From CAXMMR01 sp965198995 (GTDB taxonomy: Bacteria; Pseudomonadota; Alphaproteobacteria; Acetobacterales; Acetobacteraceae), in contig CBDAQG010000002.1 in NCBI GenBank assembly GCA_965198995.1, positions 2,852,001 to 2,916,000 of the forward strand: a stretch of DNA of 64,000 nt, in the 5' to 3' direction. The first letter of the stretch is position 1; the number at the start of each line of letters is the position of its first letter. The notes beneath the pieces are model-generated. The model was not told where the DNA came from, searched no databases, and saw only the letters and a list, made by a program, of their open reading frames with translations. The position numbers were made by a program, and so were the translations under genes. Positions 34,788-44,292 of this stretch are shown here, piece after piece.

Positions 34788-35749
34788 CGAAGGATCACAG
34801 GGTCTTCGCTCGGCTTCAACTCAACCAGCAGCTTCGAATCTTCCCATAGTCTGGCGGCGCACCCCTTGTCGTAAGAGACTTTTGAGGACCGTGCCTCGAT
34901 TAGGGATCCGTTGTTTGACTGGAAATATCTACCCGAGCCGTCGAAGGAAGGTTCCGAGACGATCTTGGCGAGACTGGCACCGGAAAAGTCTAAACTACCC
35001 ATGGTGACACCGAGACGCTTGAAAACCCATTTCATTGTCGATCTTCTGACGAGCCACTGAACCGGTCTCGGAGACATTCGGACCAGGCCGGTTTCCGGGA
35101 CAAGGCCCGGATCAAAGGCGATGGAGGCGATTGAGCTGTGTTCGGCGCGCAGCCGCCGATCCAGTTCATACGCGTAGAGGATGGTGCACAGTTTCGAGGT
35201 GGCATAGCGTTTACCACCAGAAATCGGCTTAGCCCCGTTCCTCCCCTCGTGGGCTAGAGCTTGGGCGTCTGGCTCGACGGCGGCGCCGACCATCTTGCCG
35301 TCCATGGTATCGGGATCATGGGTGCCACTCGCCGTGAACACGATGCGCCCGTGATCCGTAATCCGGTCGATCAGAAGCTCGACGAGCAAGAAGTGGCCGA
35401 GACAGTTGGTCGCGAAGGTCTCTTCATAGCCATCCGCACTGTAAGAAATCGGCCCTTGGAACTGCGCTCCAGCGTTGCAAACTATGGCCTGGAGTGAGTC
35501 GACTTCGCCGCTGTCCAGCATGGCGCGACATCCGGCCGCCGCTTCCCGCACCGAAGCCAGGGACGAAAGATCCAACTTCACGGTGCTAACACGAAGGCCA
35601 TAGGCGGCTCGCAACTGGGCCGCTGCGCGTTCGATGCGTTCAAGACCCCGCCCGGCAAGCAGAAGGTTCAGACGCGGCCCTGCCGCAAGTTGCTTGGCGC
35701 ATTCGAGCCCGATGCCCGCATGGCCGCCAGTAATGAGAACAGTCGACAT
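34784..35749 (-). CDS. Short-chain dehydrogenase/reductase
   Basis: ATG 35749 has AAGGAGG five bases upstream and gives 321 residues. The protein has the cofactor motif TGGHAGIG, CNAGAQ, a Ser in FTASGT and a Tyr-x3-Lys in YATSK. It resembles the long, retinol-dehydrogenase/protochlorophyllide-reductase-like SDRs. It is the first gene of an operon with the TetR regulator. Operator palindromes immediately upstream suggest induction by a lipophilic or carbonyl ligand sensed by the TetR protein. Substrate unknown. Confidence 0.92.
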   Translation of the reverse strand: MSTVLITGGHAGIGLECAKQLAAGPRLNLLLAGRGLERIERAAAQLRAAYGLRVSTVKLDLSSLASVREAAAGCRAMLDSGEVDSLQAIVCNAGAQFQGPISYSADGYEETFATNCLGHFLLVELLIDRITDHGRIVFTASGTHDPDTMDGKMVGAAVEPDAQALAHEGRNGAKPISGGKRYATSKLCTILYAYELDRRLRAEHSSIASIAFDPGLVPETGLVRMSPRPVQWLVRRSTMKWVFKRLGVTMGSLDFSGASLAKIVSEPSFDGSGRYFQSNNGSLIEARSSKVSYDKGCAARLWEDSKLLVELKPSEDPVILR

Positions 35750-35762
35750 TCCCGCCTCCTTA

Positions 35763-35808
35763 GTTGACGCCGTCAACCCATCGGAGGTTGGGTTGACGGT
35801 GTCAACCC
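35763..35808. promoter_or_regulatory. Two palindromic operators upstream of the SDR-TetR operon
   Basis: GTTGACG-C-CGTCAAC (35763-35777) and GGGTTGAC-GGT-GTCAACCC (35790-35808) are perfect palindromes sharing a GTTGAC/GTCAAC core. Their centres are 29 bp apart. The nearer one is 13 bp from the SDR start, so a bound TetR dimer would block initiation. They are probably the sites of the TetR protein encoded by the same operon. Confidence 0.65.
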
Positions 35809-36520
35809 TGAAACGCCAGTGAAGCAGGTGCTTACCAGGCGCGGGAGCCTGTTACGACTGTCAGCTACGGGTCGACTGCGGCGGTGACGTCTTGGCCATG
35901 CGACGACATCGTACAATTGCACTTGACTCAGAAAGACCGACGACAGACGCAGATCGTTACCGACTACGGCTCCCCGCATGAAGCTGTCGAACTTGCCATA
36001 TCTGACACGCTCTTTTCGACACCAAAGTGGACTCGGATGACGCCATCTTCCTGACCTTTGCGGGCATACACATATCCGCCGCCAGCCAAACTAGATATCC
36101 TGTCGGCTGAACTCCAGCTGCGCGACCAGGCTCTCCCAGATGTCCGTAGGCGTCCCTTCAGGATTACGATGCAACTCGCACGCTTGAGGCCCGCCGAAGG
36201 CTCGGCCACCTCAAACATCGCGTCTCTCCCGAAAGCTACGGCGACATCCTTGTCGTGTAAGTCGGCCTGTCGTCGGTAATGACTGCATTAAGCGGTATGA
36301 CCACGGCCAGTCAGCGGCGGATATCCTCGACCGTCTGTGATGCCGATCCGATGGCTCCCACCTGGCGTCTCCAGGCTGTGATACCCACCATCAAGCCGCC
36401 TACATGCCGCATCATGTGCAGCGTAAAGCTTCAACTGTAGCCACACGGCAACGGGACAGCCGACGGTTCAATTAGTTCAGTGACAGCAAACCTCATTAGA
36501 CCTCGCGCAAGTGGTTGATC
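35809..36520. other. Intergenic stretch without recognisable gene
   Basis: Over 700 bp between the SDR operator region and the GPH transporter end. An 84-codon minus-strand frame (35964-36218) has a coding-like segment, YARKGQEDGVIRVHFGVEK, but no family I recognise and no ribosome site. Likely a degraded region. Confidence 0.45.
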
Positions 36521-38056
36521 CTAGTCGATCGTCGATATCATCTCGGCCTCGCTGCCCGGCAGTGGCGCAGCGTGGCGGGCGGCTTCGGCTATTTGGGCTA
36601 GGCGCTGTCGGTGGTCGTCCTCGCCGAGCGGGTAGCGCGCCATCACGACGGCAGCCGCCAGCCCGAGCAAAGCGGTCAAGCCGCAGAACGTGACGACCAG
36701 GTGGGTCAGAACAATGCTGGGCACCGTGCCTGGTGTAGCGGCAGCGGGGAAATGCACGGCGCTGAGGATGGCGCCGGACAGCAACAGGCCGACGCCAGTG
36801 ACGCATTTCTGCATAAAGAACGAGCCAGCGAAGAAAACACCCTCTTGGCGCTGTCCGGTGCGCGCCTGAGAGTCTTCGACAACATCCGATATCATCGAGC
36901 TACCCAGAATGGTGCCACCAACGCCGAAGGTGATAGTCAGCACGAAGAAGACCATCAGCACCGGCAGCAAGGCCGGTGTCCCGTTGGCCGGGAACCCGCC
37001 GGCCACCCGCAGCAACAGCGGCGCCGACGCCAGCACCAAGTAGCCGATTGAGGACCAAACGGCGACCAGTCGCTTGCCCCACCGTCTGGACGCAATGGTG
37101 ACAAAGGCGAACGCAAAGGCCACGCCGAGCAGGATGCACAGTGTAAAGATCGCCAGCGCACCCGAGCTGAAGCCCCAGAGAAACGTGTTGAAGTAGGTAG
37201 TCAGCGCGAAGATCAAACCGAGATTGGCATTGCTGAACATCCCTGAGACCAACAGGATCCGGAAGGCACGGTTGCCGAATGCGGTGCGCACACCGCGTAG
37301 CGTGCCGCCCAAGCTGGTACGTGTCGGCGACGCCTTGGGCAGACGGCCGATCTCACGGTGAGTGCCAATCGCCGACAGCAGGATCGCACCCGTCATCAGC
37401 ACGGCGGCGCAAATCGCGTAGTGCCGGTAGCCGGCCGGGTTAAGCTGGCCGACCGGAAAGCTCGGCGTCGGCGCCAGGAAGATGGCAAAGGCAACGAGCA
37501 ACATGCCGACGCCGCCGAGCCAGCCGAACAGGTAGCGGTAGCCAAGGATAGAAGTACGTTCATGGTAGTCGCTGGTGAGCTCGGGTGTGAGCGCGCTAGA
37601 CGGCACCTCGTAGCAGGAGATGGCGCTGCGAACGAGGATCGCCACCGCGACCAGGTAGACCAGAATGACGAGATGCGAGGCGCCGGTCGGCGGGTTCCAC
37701 AACAGTAAATAGAGCACTCCGACCGGCACTGCCGAGGCATACATGAACGGGTGGCGTCGGCCCCAGCGCGAGCGGCAGTGGTCCGACAGATGGCCGATCA
37801 CCGGGTCGATGAACGCGTCGAGCACCAGGGCGGTGAAGATCGCCACCCCGACCAGGCCCGCGGGCAGCCCGACCACCTGGTTATAGAACAGCAGCAGCAG
37901 CGTCGAGAAACCATTGTCCTTGATGCCGTAGGCCAGCGAGCCGACGCCGTAAAACAGCTTGGTGACCAACGGCACTCGGCGCTGTGCTGGCATGGCGACG
38001 CGATCCGCGCCTCCACGCTCAGGTGCCGCGGCGGCAGTCGCAAAAGGCTGGGCCAT
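36521..38056 (-). CDS. MFS transporter of the glycoside-pentoside-hexuronide (GPH) type
   Basis: The 511-residue protein has about 12 membrane helices. The GPH/MelB signature is near the N-terminus: KLFYGVGSLAYGIKDNG, DAFIDPVIGHLSDHCRSRWGRRHPFM, and later SALTPELTSDYHERT. GPH proteins are usually cation:sugar symporters, but members near oxidative genes may carry steroid- or terpenoid-type compounds. GGAG lies upstream of the ATG. It is 63 bp after the aldehyde dehydrogenase gene on the same strand and probably co-transcribed with it. Confidence 0.9.
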   Translation of the reverse strand: MAQPFATAAAAPERGGADRVAMPAQRRVPLVTKLFYGVGSLAYGIKDNGFSTLLLLFYNQVVGLPAGLVGVAIFTALVLDAFIDPVIGHLSDHCRSRWGRRHPFMYASAVPVGVLYLLLWNPPTGASHLVILVYLVAVAILVRSAISCYEVPSSALTPELTSDYHERTSILGYRYLFGWLGGVGMLLVAFAIFLAPTPSFPVGQLNPAGYRHYAICAAVLMTGAILLSAIGTHREIGRLPKASPTRTSLGGTLRGVRTAFGNRAFRILLVSGMFSNANLGLIFALTTYFNTFLWGFSSGALAIFTLCILLGVAFAFAFVTIASRRWGKRLVAVWSSIGYLVLASAPLLLRVAGGFPANGTPALLPVLMVFFVLTITFGVGGTILGSSMISDVVEDSQARTGQRQEGVFFAGSFFMQKCVTGVGLLLSGAILSAVHFPAAATPGTVPSIVLTHLVVTFCGLTALLGLAAAVVMARYPLGEDDHRQRLAQIAEAARHAAPLPGSEAEMISTID

Positions 38057-38119
38057 TTGGTCGCGTCTCCAAAGAAAGAAGTCGAGAGCAGATCTTCAGG
38101 CCTGAGCTACCAGACTGCG

Positions 38120-39577
38120 TTATCCCAGGATCGAACCGACGATCGCGGCAGCCTTGGCGTAAGGCGCATAGAACGCGTCGATGTTGTCGCCGGTGCCGCG
38201 CACCACCACGCCGCGTTGGTTGGAGAACTCGCGAAATCCATCGAGTCCGTGGTGACGCCCCATGCCGCTCATCCCGACGCCGCCAAAGCCGAGCGAAGGT
38301 AGCGCCGCTTGCATGGCGCAGGTGTTGACCGCCGCGCCGCCCGAGCTCGTCTGCGCCAGTACACGATCGGTGCTGGCCGGCTCGCCGAACACGTAGAGCC
38401 CGAGCGGCTTTTCGCCCGCGTTGATCATCGCAATCGCACCGTCCAAATCGTCGTAAGGAACGACCGGCAAGATCGGGCCGAAGATCTCCTCCTTCATGAT
38501 GGCCAAGTCGCCGGCCGGATCAACAACCAAGGACAGCGGCATGCGTCGTGTCTCGCGGTCGGTTTGGCCGTTCGCCTCGAGTTCGACAACCTGGCATTGC
38601 CGGTCGCGTGCCTCCTGCAGCATACCGCCGATGCGGTCCATGTGGCGCAACGAGATGATGCCCGTGCAGTCGTCGCCACGCGAGTAGTCGGGCGCCGCCT
38701 GCTGCATGAACTCTTGCGATAATTGAACAAAGTCTTGCATCTCGCCGCGCGGCACCAGGCAGTAGTCCACGGTGACGCACATTTGCCCGTTCTTGACGAT
38801 CTTTGTGCCGATCACCGAGCTAACGTTCATCGCGTTGACGGAGCCCGGCGTCATCACCGCCGGGCACTTGCCACCCAGCTCCAGCGTCACCGGTGTAAGA
38901 TTGCGCGCCGCCGCCTGCATAATCTGTCGACCAACGTTCGGGCTGCCGGTGTAGAGAAGATGGTCCCACGGCAAGTCGGCAAACGCGCGAGCGAGTTCCA
39001 GGCCGCCGACCGCGACGTAGACCAGCGTCGGATCAAAGGTCTGTTCCACCATCTTGCGCAACAGCTCAGCCGAGGCCGGAGTGTACTCCGAAGGCTTCAC
39101 AATCACTCGGTTGCCAGCTGCCAGCATCTCGACCATCGGTCCGACCGAAAGGTCGAACGGGAAGTTCCAAGGCACGATGTTGCCAATGACGCCCTTCGGC
39201 TGGCTTTGCACATAGGCCTGAGCGGTGCCCAGGAACGCGGGGTCAGTCTCGCGCGCGACTGGACGCATCCAGTCCTCCAGCCGCTCCATGACAAACTGCA
39301 CCCTAGCCATCGGACCGAGCACCTCGATCAGGTCGGAGGCGGGCACTGGGTGGGCGCCGAAATCGTGGCTTAGTGCGGCGCTGATGCGCTCGCGATTGCT
39401 TGCCAGCATGCCGACCAGCTTGCCGATGCGGGCACGTCGCTCATCGAGGCTAGGCTCACGATCGTTGTGAAAAGCAGCACGTTGTGCTGCAAACGCCACC
39501 TGCAACTTTGCAATAGCGGCCTCATCGCTCGCTGGCGCTGCCGCTAATGCCTCAGGCGTGCTCTCGAGAATGGACAT
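38120..39577 (-). CDS. Coniferyl-aldehyde-dehydrogenase-like NAD(P)-dependent aldehyde dehydrogenase
   Basis: The 485-residue enzyme has the aldehyde dehydrogenase fold with IVPWNFPF, the general-base Glu in LELGGK, the nucleophile Cys in NGQMCVTVDY and the EEIFGP motif. The C-x-x-x-Y context and overall length match the coniferyl/fatty aldehyde dehydrogenase branch, which oxidises aryl or long-chain aldehydes. GGGAG precedes the ATG. It lies between a TetR gene (57 bp upstream, same strand) and the GPH transporter, with the divergent Baeyer-Villiger monooxygenase nearby, suggesting oxidation of an aldehyde formed in ring cleavage. Confidence 0.92.
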   Translation of the reverse strand: MSILESTPEALAAAPASDEAAIAKLQVAFAAQRAAFHNDREPSLDERRARIGKLVGMLASNRERISAALSHDFGAHPVPASDLIEVLGPMARVQFVMERLEDWMRPVARETDPAFLGTAQAYVQSQPKGVIGNIVPWNFPFDLSVGPMVEMLAAGNRVIVKPSEYTPASAELLRKMVEQTFDPTLVYVAVGGLELARAFADLPWDHLLYTGSPNVGRQIMQAAARNLTPVTLELGGKCPAVMTPGSVNAMNVSSVIGTKIVKNGQMCVTVDYCLVPRGEMQDFVQLSQEFMQQAAPDYSRGDDCTGIISLRHMDRIGGMLQEARDRQCQVVELEANGQTDRETRRMPLSLVVDPAGDLAIMKEEIFGPILPVVPYDDLDGAIAMINAGEKPLGLYVFGEPASTDRVLAQTSSGGAAVNTCAMQAALPSLGFGGVGMSGMGRHHGLDGFREFSNQRGVVVRGTGDNIDAFYAPYAKAAAIVGSILG

Positions 39578-39634
39578 GCGTTTCTCCCTAAAATGACCAC
39601 TTGAAGGTTGCGCTGAGCTTGTTCGCTCGTCTTT

Positions 39635-40414
39635 TTAGTTGCAATTTGCATCGATCGTAGCCGAGTTTGGCGGTATTGCCGGCGCCATAAGCGAGTAAAG
39701 TTGCAGGGCCGCGTCAGCCACGCTGTCTACGCTCTCCGCATATCCTGTGCCGACCCAGGCCCGCGCGATGTGCAAGCCGCCTCCAATTACGCCACGTAGC
39801 AGCAGCGAGGACAGCGGGCAAGTATTGCCAAATACGTCCATCAGCAGTGCCCCGAATTCATCCAGGCTCTGTGAAATCAGCGCCTCTGTCGCCTCACTCA
39901 CGCTCGCCATCTCAATCAGGAAGACGCGTGCGCTGGCAGGATTATTCTTAATTTGCTGAAAATACACTAACAACGCCGACCGTATGCGTTCCACCGGCGG
40001 GCGCCCATCCTCGACGGCCGCCTCGCGCATGCGTACGATCAACACCCGGTTCACCGCCAAAAAGCATTGCTTCAGCAGGTCCTCACCGTTGATGAATGAC
40101 TCATAGAAGTAGCGCTCGGTCAGGCCCGCTTTCATACAGACCGCTCTTACGCTTGCCGTCTTAAATCCCGTGGCGCCATAAATGCTGAACGCTGCCTGCA
40201 TTAATTGGACACGCCGCTCTGCCCGGCGTTCATCCGCCGTTCTGTCGCCATAACGCCTTGCCGTTTGTTCCACTCTCGATGTCCTAAGAGGCGAAATCTT
40301 CTTCCGAGACGGAATAAACGGTTTAGCTAATCTTACGCTGCTTGAACTAGCCGCTGACCCTGGCGGTAAAAACGCCCGCTCGACCCTGGGCAAGAAGGAG
40401 TTTGCATCTGACAC
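39635..40414 (-). CDS. TetR-family transcriptional regulator
   Basis: The DNA-binding domain is present (ASVRAVCMKAGLTERYFYESF) with a long helical ligand domain. The frame opens at GTG 40414, which would leave about 70 residues before the helix-turn-helix. An internal GTG at 40273 gives a more usual length and has a weak AGGA upstream. It diverges from the monooxygenase gene and is followed by the aldehyde dehydrogenase and transporter, so it probably controls both transcripts. A TGACA-N8-TGTCA palindrome lies at 40409-40426. If the internal start is used, this palindrome lies fully in the promoter region. Confidence 0.88.
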   Translation of the reverse strand: MSDANSFLPRVERAFLPPGSAASSSSVRLAKPFIPSRKKISPLRTSRVEQTARRYGDRTADERRAERRVQLMQAAFSIYGATGFKTASVRAVCMKAGLTERYFYESFINGEDLLKQCFLAVNRVLIVRMREAAVEDGRPPVERIRSALLVYFQQIKNNPASARVFLIEMASVSEATEALISQSLDEFGALLMDVFGNTCPLSSLLLRGVIGGGLHIARAWVGTGYAESVDSVADAALQLYSLMAPAIPPNSATIDANCN

Positions 40415-40426
40415 GAACTTATGTCA
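40409..40426. promoter_or_regulatory. Candidate TetR operator between TetR and monooxygenase genes
   Basis: TGACA-N8-TGTCA has perfect 5-bp arms and lies 36 bp before the monooxygenase ATG. Its location between two divergent genes, one encoding a TetR repressor, makes it a reasonable operator candidate. Confidence 0.35.
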
Positions 40427-40461
40427 ACTAACAACCACCTATCGGCCTAAGGCACAATACG

Positions 40462-42273
40462 ATGTCCGAAACCACTCTCCTTGAAACTCTTCGCGACCGC
40501 TACCGGGTTGAGCGTGAGCGACGCGCGGAAAACCTGGATGATCGCAAATACCAGGACATGAAGGAGGGCTTTTCCCACCTTCTCTCTGATCCCTATACCG
40601 CAATGATCGAGCGCTCGCCCGTGGTGGACAGCGTGGACGTCCTCGTGGTCGGCGGCGGCTTCGGCGGCCTGCTCGCTGCCGCTCGCCTTCGCGAAGCCGG
40701 GGCGGGCCGCATTCGCATTGTGGAGGCCGGGGGCGACGTGGGCGGCACCTGGTATTGGAACCGTTATCCGGGTGCAGCCTGCGACATTGAGTCCTACATC
40801 TACTTTCCGCTGCTCGAAGAAACCGGCTACATGCCCAAGGAGCGCTACAGCAAGGCGCCGGAGATACGCGAACACTGCCGCCGCATTGCCATCCATTTCG
40901 GCCTTTACGAGGATGCGCTTTTCTCCACCCAGGTAACCTCGCTCGACTGGGACGTTGATGCGACCGTTTGGCAGGTGCGCACCGACCGCGGCGACCATAT
41001 CCGCGCGCGCTTTGTCGTGTTGGCCACTGGGCCGCTGAACAAGCCGAAGCTCGCGGCGATCCCCGGCCTGGGCAGCTTCCGCGGCCATAACTTCCACACC
41101 AGCCGGTGGGACTACGCATATACCGGCGGCAGCGCCACCGAGCCGATGACCGGGCTGGCGGACAAGCGCGTCGGCATCATCGGCACCGGAGCCACGGCGA
41201 TCCAGTGCGTGCCGCCGCTCGCCCGTTCGGCCAAGCACCTCTACGTCTTCCAGCGCACGCCGTCATCCGTGGACGCACGCAACAACGCGCCCACCGACCC
41301 GGATTGGGCGGCCAGCCTGCAGCCGGGCTGGCAGGCGCATCGGATGGCGAACTTCACCGAGCAGATGGCCGGCCATCTGCAGCAGCCGGACGAGGTCGCC
41401 GACGGCTGGACCTCGTTGGCCCGCAAGGTGCGCGAGAAGGTGGCTACGGACCCCGGTCGCGCCGACTTCATGACCATGCTGGCGGAGGCCGACGCGGAGA
41501 AGATGGTCGAGATACGCGCCCGCATGGACAGCCTGGTGCACGAGCCCGCCACCGCCGAGGCGCTGAAGCCCTGGTTCAGCCTGTTCTGCAAGCGCCCCTG
41601 CTTCCACGACGAGTACCTCGACATGTTCAACCGGCCGAACGTCACGTTGGTCGATACCGCCGGCCGCGGTGTGGAGCGCATTTCGGAGAACGGCGTCGTC
41701 GTCGCCGGGAGGGAGTACGAGCTAGACTGCCTGATCTTCGCCACCGGCTTCGAAGTCAGCTCGGATTACTCCAAGCGCTCCGGCTTCGAGATGCACGGCG
41801 TAGACGGCGTCTCGCTCACCCAGAAATGGTCCGCTGGCTTGGCCACGCTGCACGGCATGCACAGCCGGCGCTTTCCTAACTGCTTCGTTATTAGCCAAGC
41901 GCAATCAGGCATGTCGCCGAACTTCCCGCATATGCTTAGCGAGCAGGCCAAGCATATTGCTCACATTGTGGGCTACAGTGTGCAGCACGGCATACGCACG
42001 GTCGAGACGAGCGAGGCAGCCGAGCAGGAATGGGTGCAGACCATCCTGAAGATGGGCGAAGGCCGCCGCCAGTTCCTGGAGGCCTGCACGCCCGGTTATT
42101 ACAACAACGAGGGACGAGGCATGTCGCAAGCCGTGGCTAAGAGCTTCCCCTATGGCCCTGGTCCGGTCGCGTTTATCGAGTTGCTGACCAAGTGGCGCGA
42201 GGGCGGCGATTTTGCCGGCCTTGAACTCGATGGCAAGCCTGTCCGTGAGACGAGGGACGCATCTGCGCTATGA
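40462..42273 (+). CDS. Flavin-containing Baeyer-Villiger-type monooxygenase
   Basis: The 603-residue protein has an FAD-binding GGGFGG (about residues 65-70), the GGTWYWNRYPGAACD segment typical of cyclohexanone-monooxygenase-like enzymes, the Baeyer-Villiger fingerprint F206-R-G-H-N-F-H-T-S-R-W216-D, and the NADPH-binding GTGATA. These enzymes insert oxygen beside a ketone to give an ester or lactone. An extra N-terminal helical region of about 50 residues is seen in a subset of the family. The following SDR gene overlaps by 4 bp and may supply the ketone from an alcohol. A cyclic, terpenoid or steroid ketone is a likely substrate class. Confidence 0.93.
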   Translation: MSETTLLETLRDRYRVERERRAENLDDRKYQDMKEGFSHLLSDPYTAMIERSPVVDSVDVLVVGGGFGGLLAAARLREAGAGRIRIVEAGGDVGGTWYWNRYPGAACDIESYIYFPLLEETGYMPKERYSKAPEIREHCRRIAIHFGLYEDALFSTQVTSLDWDVDATVWQVRTDRGDHIRARFVVLATGPLNKPKLAAIPGLGSFRGHNFHTSRWDYAYTGGSATEPMTGLADKRVGIIGTGATAIQCVPPLARSAKHLYVFQRTPSSVDARNNAPTDPDWAASLQPGWQAHRMANFTEQMAGHLQQPDEVADGWTSLARKVREKVATDPGRADFMTMLAEADAEKMVEIRARMDSLVHEPATAEALKPWFSLFCKRPCFHDEYLDMFNRPNVTLVDTAGRGVERISENGVVVAGREYELDCLIFATGFEVSSDYSKRSGFEMHGVDGVSLTQKWSAGLATLHGMHSRRFPNCFVISQAQSGMSPNFPHMLSEQAKHIAHIVGYSVQHGIRTVETSEAAEQEWVQTILKMGEGRRQFLEACTPGYYNNEGRGMSQAVAKSFPYGPGPVAFIELLTKWREGGDFAGLELDGKPVRETRDASAL

Positions 42274-43058
42274 GCCAGTCAATCGGCCGCAAATCCATCT
42301 TCGTAACCGGTGCCGCCAGTGGCATGGGGCTGGCCACCGCCAAGCTCTTCGCGTCTCGCGGCTGGTTCGTTGGCGCTTATGACTTGAACGTTGCAGGCCT
42401 GGAGAGCCTCAAGGCGGAGATCGGCGTGCAGAACGGCCTGTTCGCCACCTTAGATGTGACCGACCCGCAGGCTTTTGCAACCGCCATCGCCGAATTCGGG
42501 CAGGCGACTGGCGGCACGCTGGACCTGATGTTCTGTAACGCTGGCATCGCCATTGGCGGTTTGTTTGACGAGATGGCTTGGGTCGACATCATGAAGGTCG
42601 TGAGCGTCAACTTCCTTGGCGTGATGATCGGCACGCGCGCGGCCGTGCCGTTGCTGCGTGCCACCCCGGGCTCGCTGTGCCTGATTAATTCGTCGTCGTC
42701 CTCTATCTTCGGCACTGCCGGCATTGCCGTATATTCCGCCACCAAGCACGCCGTGCGCGGCCTGACGGAGGCGCTGTCGATCGAGTTCAAGCGCTTTGGC
42801 GTTCGTGCTTCAGATCTTTTGCCTGGCTTGATCAACACGCCTATCCTCTCGGACACAATGCGCAACATGGCGCCGCCAGACGGCATGTGGCGCCTGGTGC
42901 AACCGGCCGAGGTCGCAGAGACCGTCTGGCGCGCCTATCACGAGGATAAGTTACATTGGTATGTGCCTGAAGAGCTGAAGGCGTTCGACGTCCAGGCGGT
43001 GCAGGAGCCAGAGGCGGTGCGCGAGGAGCGTACGGCGTTGCTGGCGATGATGAAGTAG
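42270..43058 (+). CDS. Short-chain dehydrogenase/reductase
   Basis: The start overlaps the monooxygenase stop (ATGA). The 262-residue SDR shows TGAASGMG, CNAGI, a serine-rich active-site strand (INSSSSSIFG) and YSATK. Coupled translation with the monooxygenase suggests it oxidises the alcohol precursor of the ketone substrate or handles the product. No other enzyme follows in the operon. Confidence 0.92.
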   Translation: MSQSIGRKSIFVTGAASGMGLATAKLFASRGWFVGAYDLNVAGLESLKAEIGVQNGLFATLDVTDPQAFATAIAEFGQATGGTLDLMFCNAGIAIGGLFDEMAWVDIMKVVSVNFLGVMIGTRAAVPLLRATPGSLCLINSSSSSIFGTAGIAVYSATKHAVRGLTEALSIEFKRFGVRASDLLPGLINTPILSDTMRNMAPPDGMWRLVQPAEVAETVWRAYHEDKLHWYVPEELKAFDVQAVQEPEAVREERTALLAMMK

Positions 43059-43290
43059 TGAAACAACTCAGTGCTGTGGCTGACTTGCAGGAAGCAAACA
43101 GCTCCTTTCTAGAGAGGACTTAAAGAGGTTTGCTCCCTCCGCTGCTCCAACAGCCGAGACCGAGCACAGGCGATACCTCGCTGGCCATCTGCACCGGCGA
43201 CTGCATTTTGATCAGCTGCGCATCGGCGATGCCGCAATGGCCGCAGCGTTGGTAACGCGCGAGCCGAAAGTACCCATGGTCAGGTTGACT

Positions 43291-43632
43291 TCAACCGGCG
43301 ATAACGTCGCTGCGAGCATGACAGGCGGATCGCGATTTCGGCTCGCAAACCCAGAGCACCAGCCGTAATCGATCTAGCCGTTCAGTCAACCATCCGATAG
43401 GCGTGCAGGCGAGCGCATCACAAATCGAACTGGCTGCCAGCGCGCCGGTGATCACGCCTACCACAAGACAGCCTGACGCGCCGAGCGGCGACGCGCGAGT
43501 GAGTTGGCCATGGCGCGGCCGGAACGCCATCAGGCGCGGCGGCCTTGAAACGCGAGTTCGTATCACCGGCAGCATGGAGGTGGTCACAGCCGCCGCAGTA
43601 AGCACAAAGGCGAGGCGTCCAGTAGGGATCAC
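43291..43632 (-). pseudogene. MFS transporter remnant (middle segment)
   Basis: A frame of about 113 codons resembles the sixth helix, cytoplasmic loop and seventh helix of a drug-type MFS transporter: AFVLTAAAVTTSMLPV, TRVSRPPR, SPLGASGCLVVGVITGALAASS. Both ends of the transporter are missing, and the sequence after about 43400 loses membrane character. It abuts the TetR gene stop. The call rests on pattern only. Confidence 0.4.
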
Positions 43633-44258
43633 ATCGAGGCTTGATGTGCCGGCGAACGACGGGCGCTGTCCCAGGCGGTCAGGGCGCCAGTGATCGCCCC
43701 ATCCAGGGCGCTTGCGGGAACCTGGTCCACCGCCTGGATCGAGAAGCCGACGAGCAGTCCTTCAAACAACGCGACCAAGCCGGCCGCGTCCGCATCGAGC
43801 CGCAGCTCGCCGATCTCGATGCCCGCACGAACACACGCGCCGAGGGCATCACGGTTGGCCGCGCGCTCGGTAGCGGTGAGCACCCTCAACCCGTCGAGTT
43901 CGGCGGAGCCAATCGTGGCTGACAGCGTGATCATGCAGCCGGACGGATGCGACGCATCGGTCTGCATCCGTACCGACCGGCGCAGCGCCTGCTCAATCCG
44001 TTCGCGCGGTGTCAAGTTGGCATCGCGCAGGGCTTCGAGCACGCGCCCATGGGTTCCAAGATAGCGCGCGAGAACCTCACGGTACAGCGCCTCCTTGGAG
44101 GTGAAGGCGGCGTAGAAGCTCGCGGACGAGAGGCGGCCCATGGTCTCACGCAGCCGTTCAAGCGAGGTGCCCTCGAAGCCGTGCTTCCAGAACAATACCA
44201 TCGCGGCGGCGAGGGCGTCATCCCTGTCGAACTTGCGCGGTCGGCCGGTACGGGCCAT
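43629..44258 (-). CDS. TetR-family transcriptional regulator
   Basis: The 209-residue protein begins MARTGRPRKFDRDDAL, a very common TetR start, with helix-turn-helix LERLRETMGRLSSASFYAAF and a C-terminal domain of the TetR_C group found beside oxidoreductases (SGCMITLSAT). It sits downstream of a truncated alcohol dehydrogenase on the same strand and divergent from the SnoaL-like operon. A TATGG-N10-CCATA inverted repeat at 44633-44652, just before that operon, may be its operator. Confidence 0.9.
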   Translation of the reverse strand: MARTGRPRKFDRDDALAAAMVLFWKHGFEGTSLERLRETMGRLSSASFYAAFTSKEALYREVLARYLGTHGRVLEALRDANLTPRERIEQALRRSVRMQTDASHPSGCMITLSATIGSAELDGLRVLTATERAANRDALGACVRAGIEIGELRLDADAAGLVALFEGLLVGFSIQAVDQVPASALDGAITGALTAWDSARRSPAHQASM

Positions 44259-44292
44259 CGAACCTCCATCGTGCGAGCATCCTTCTTGGCGC

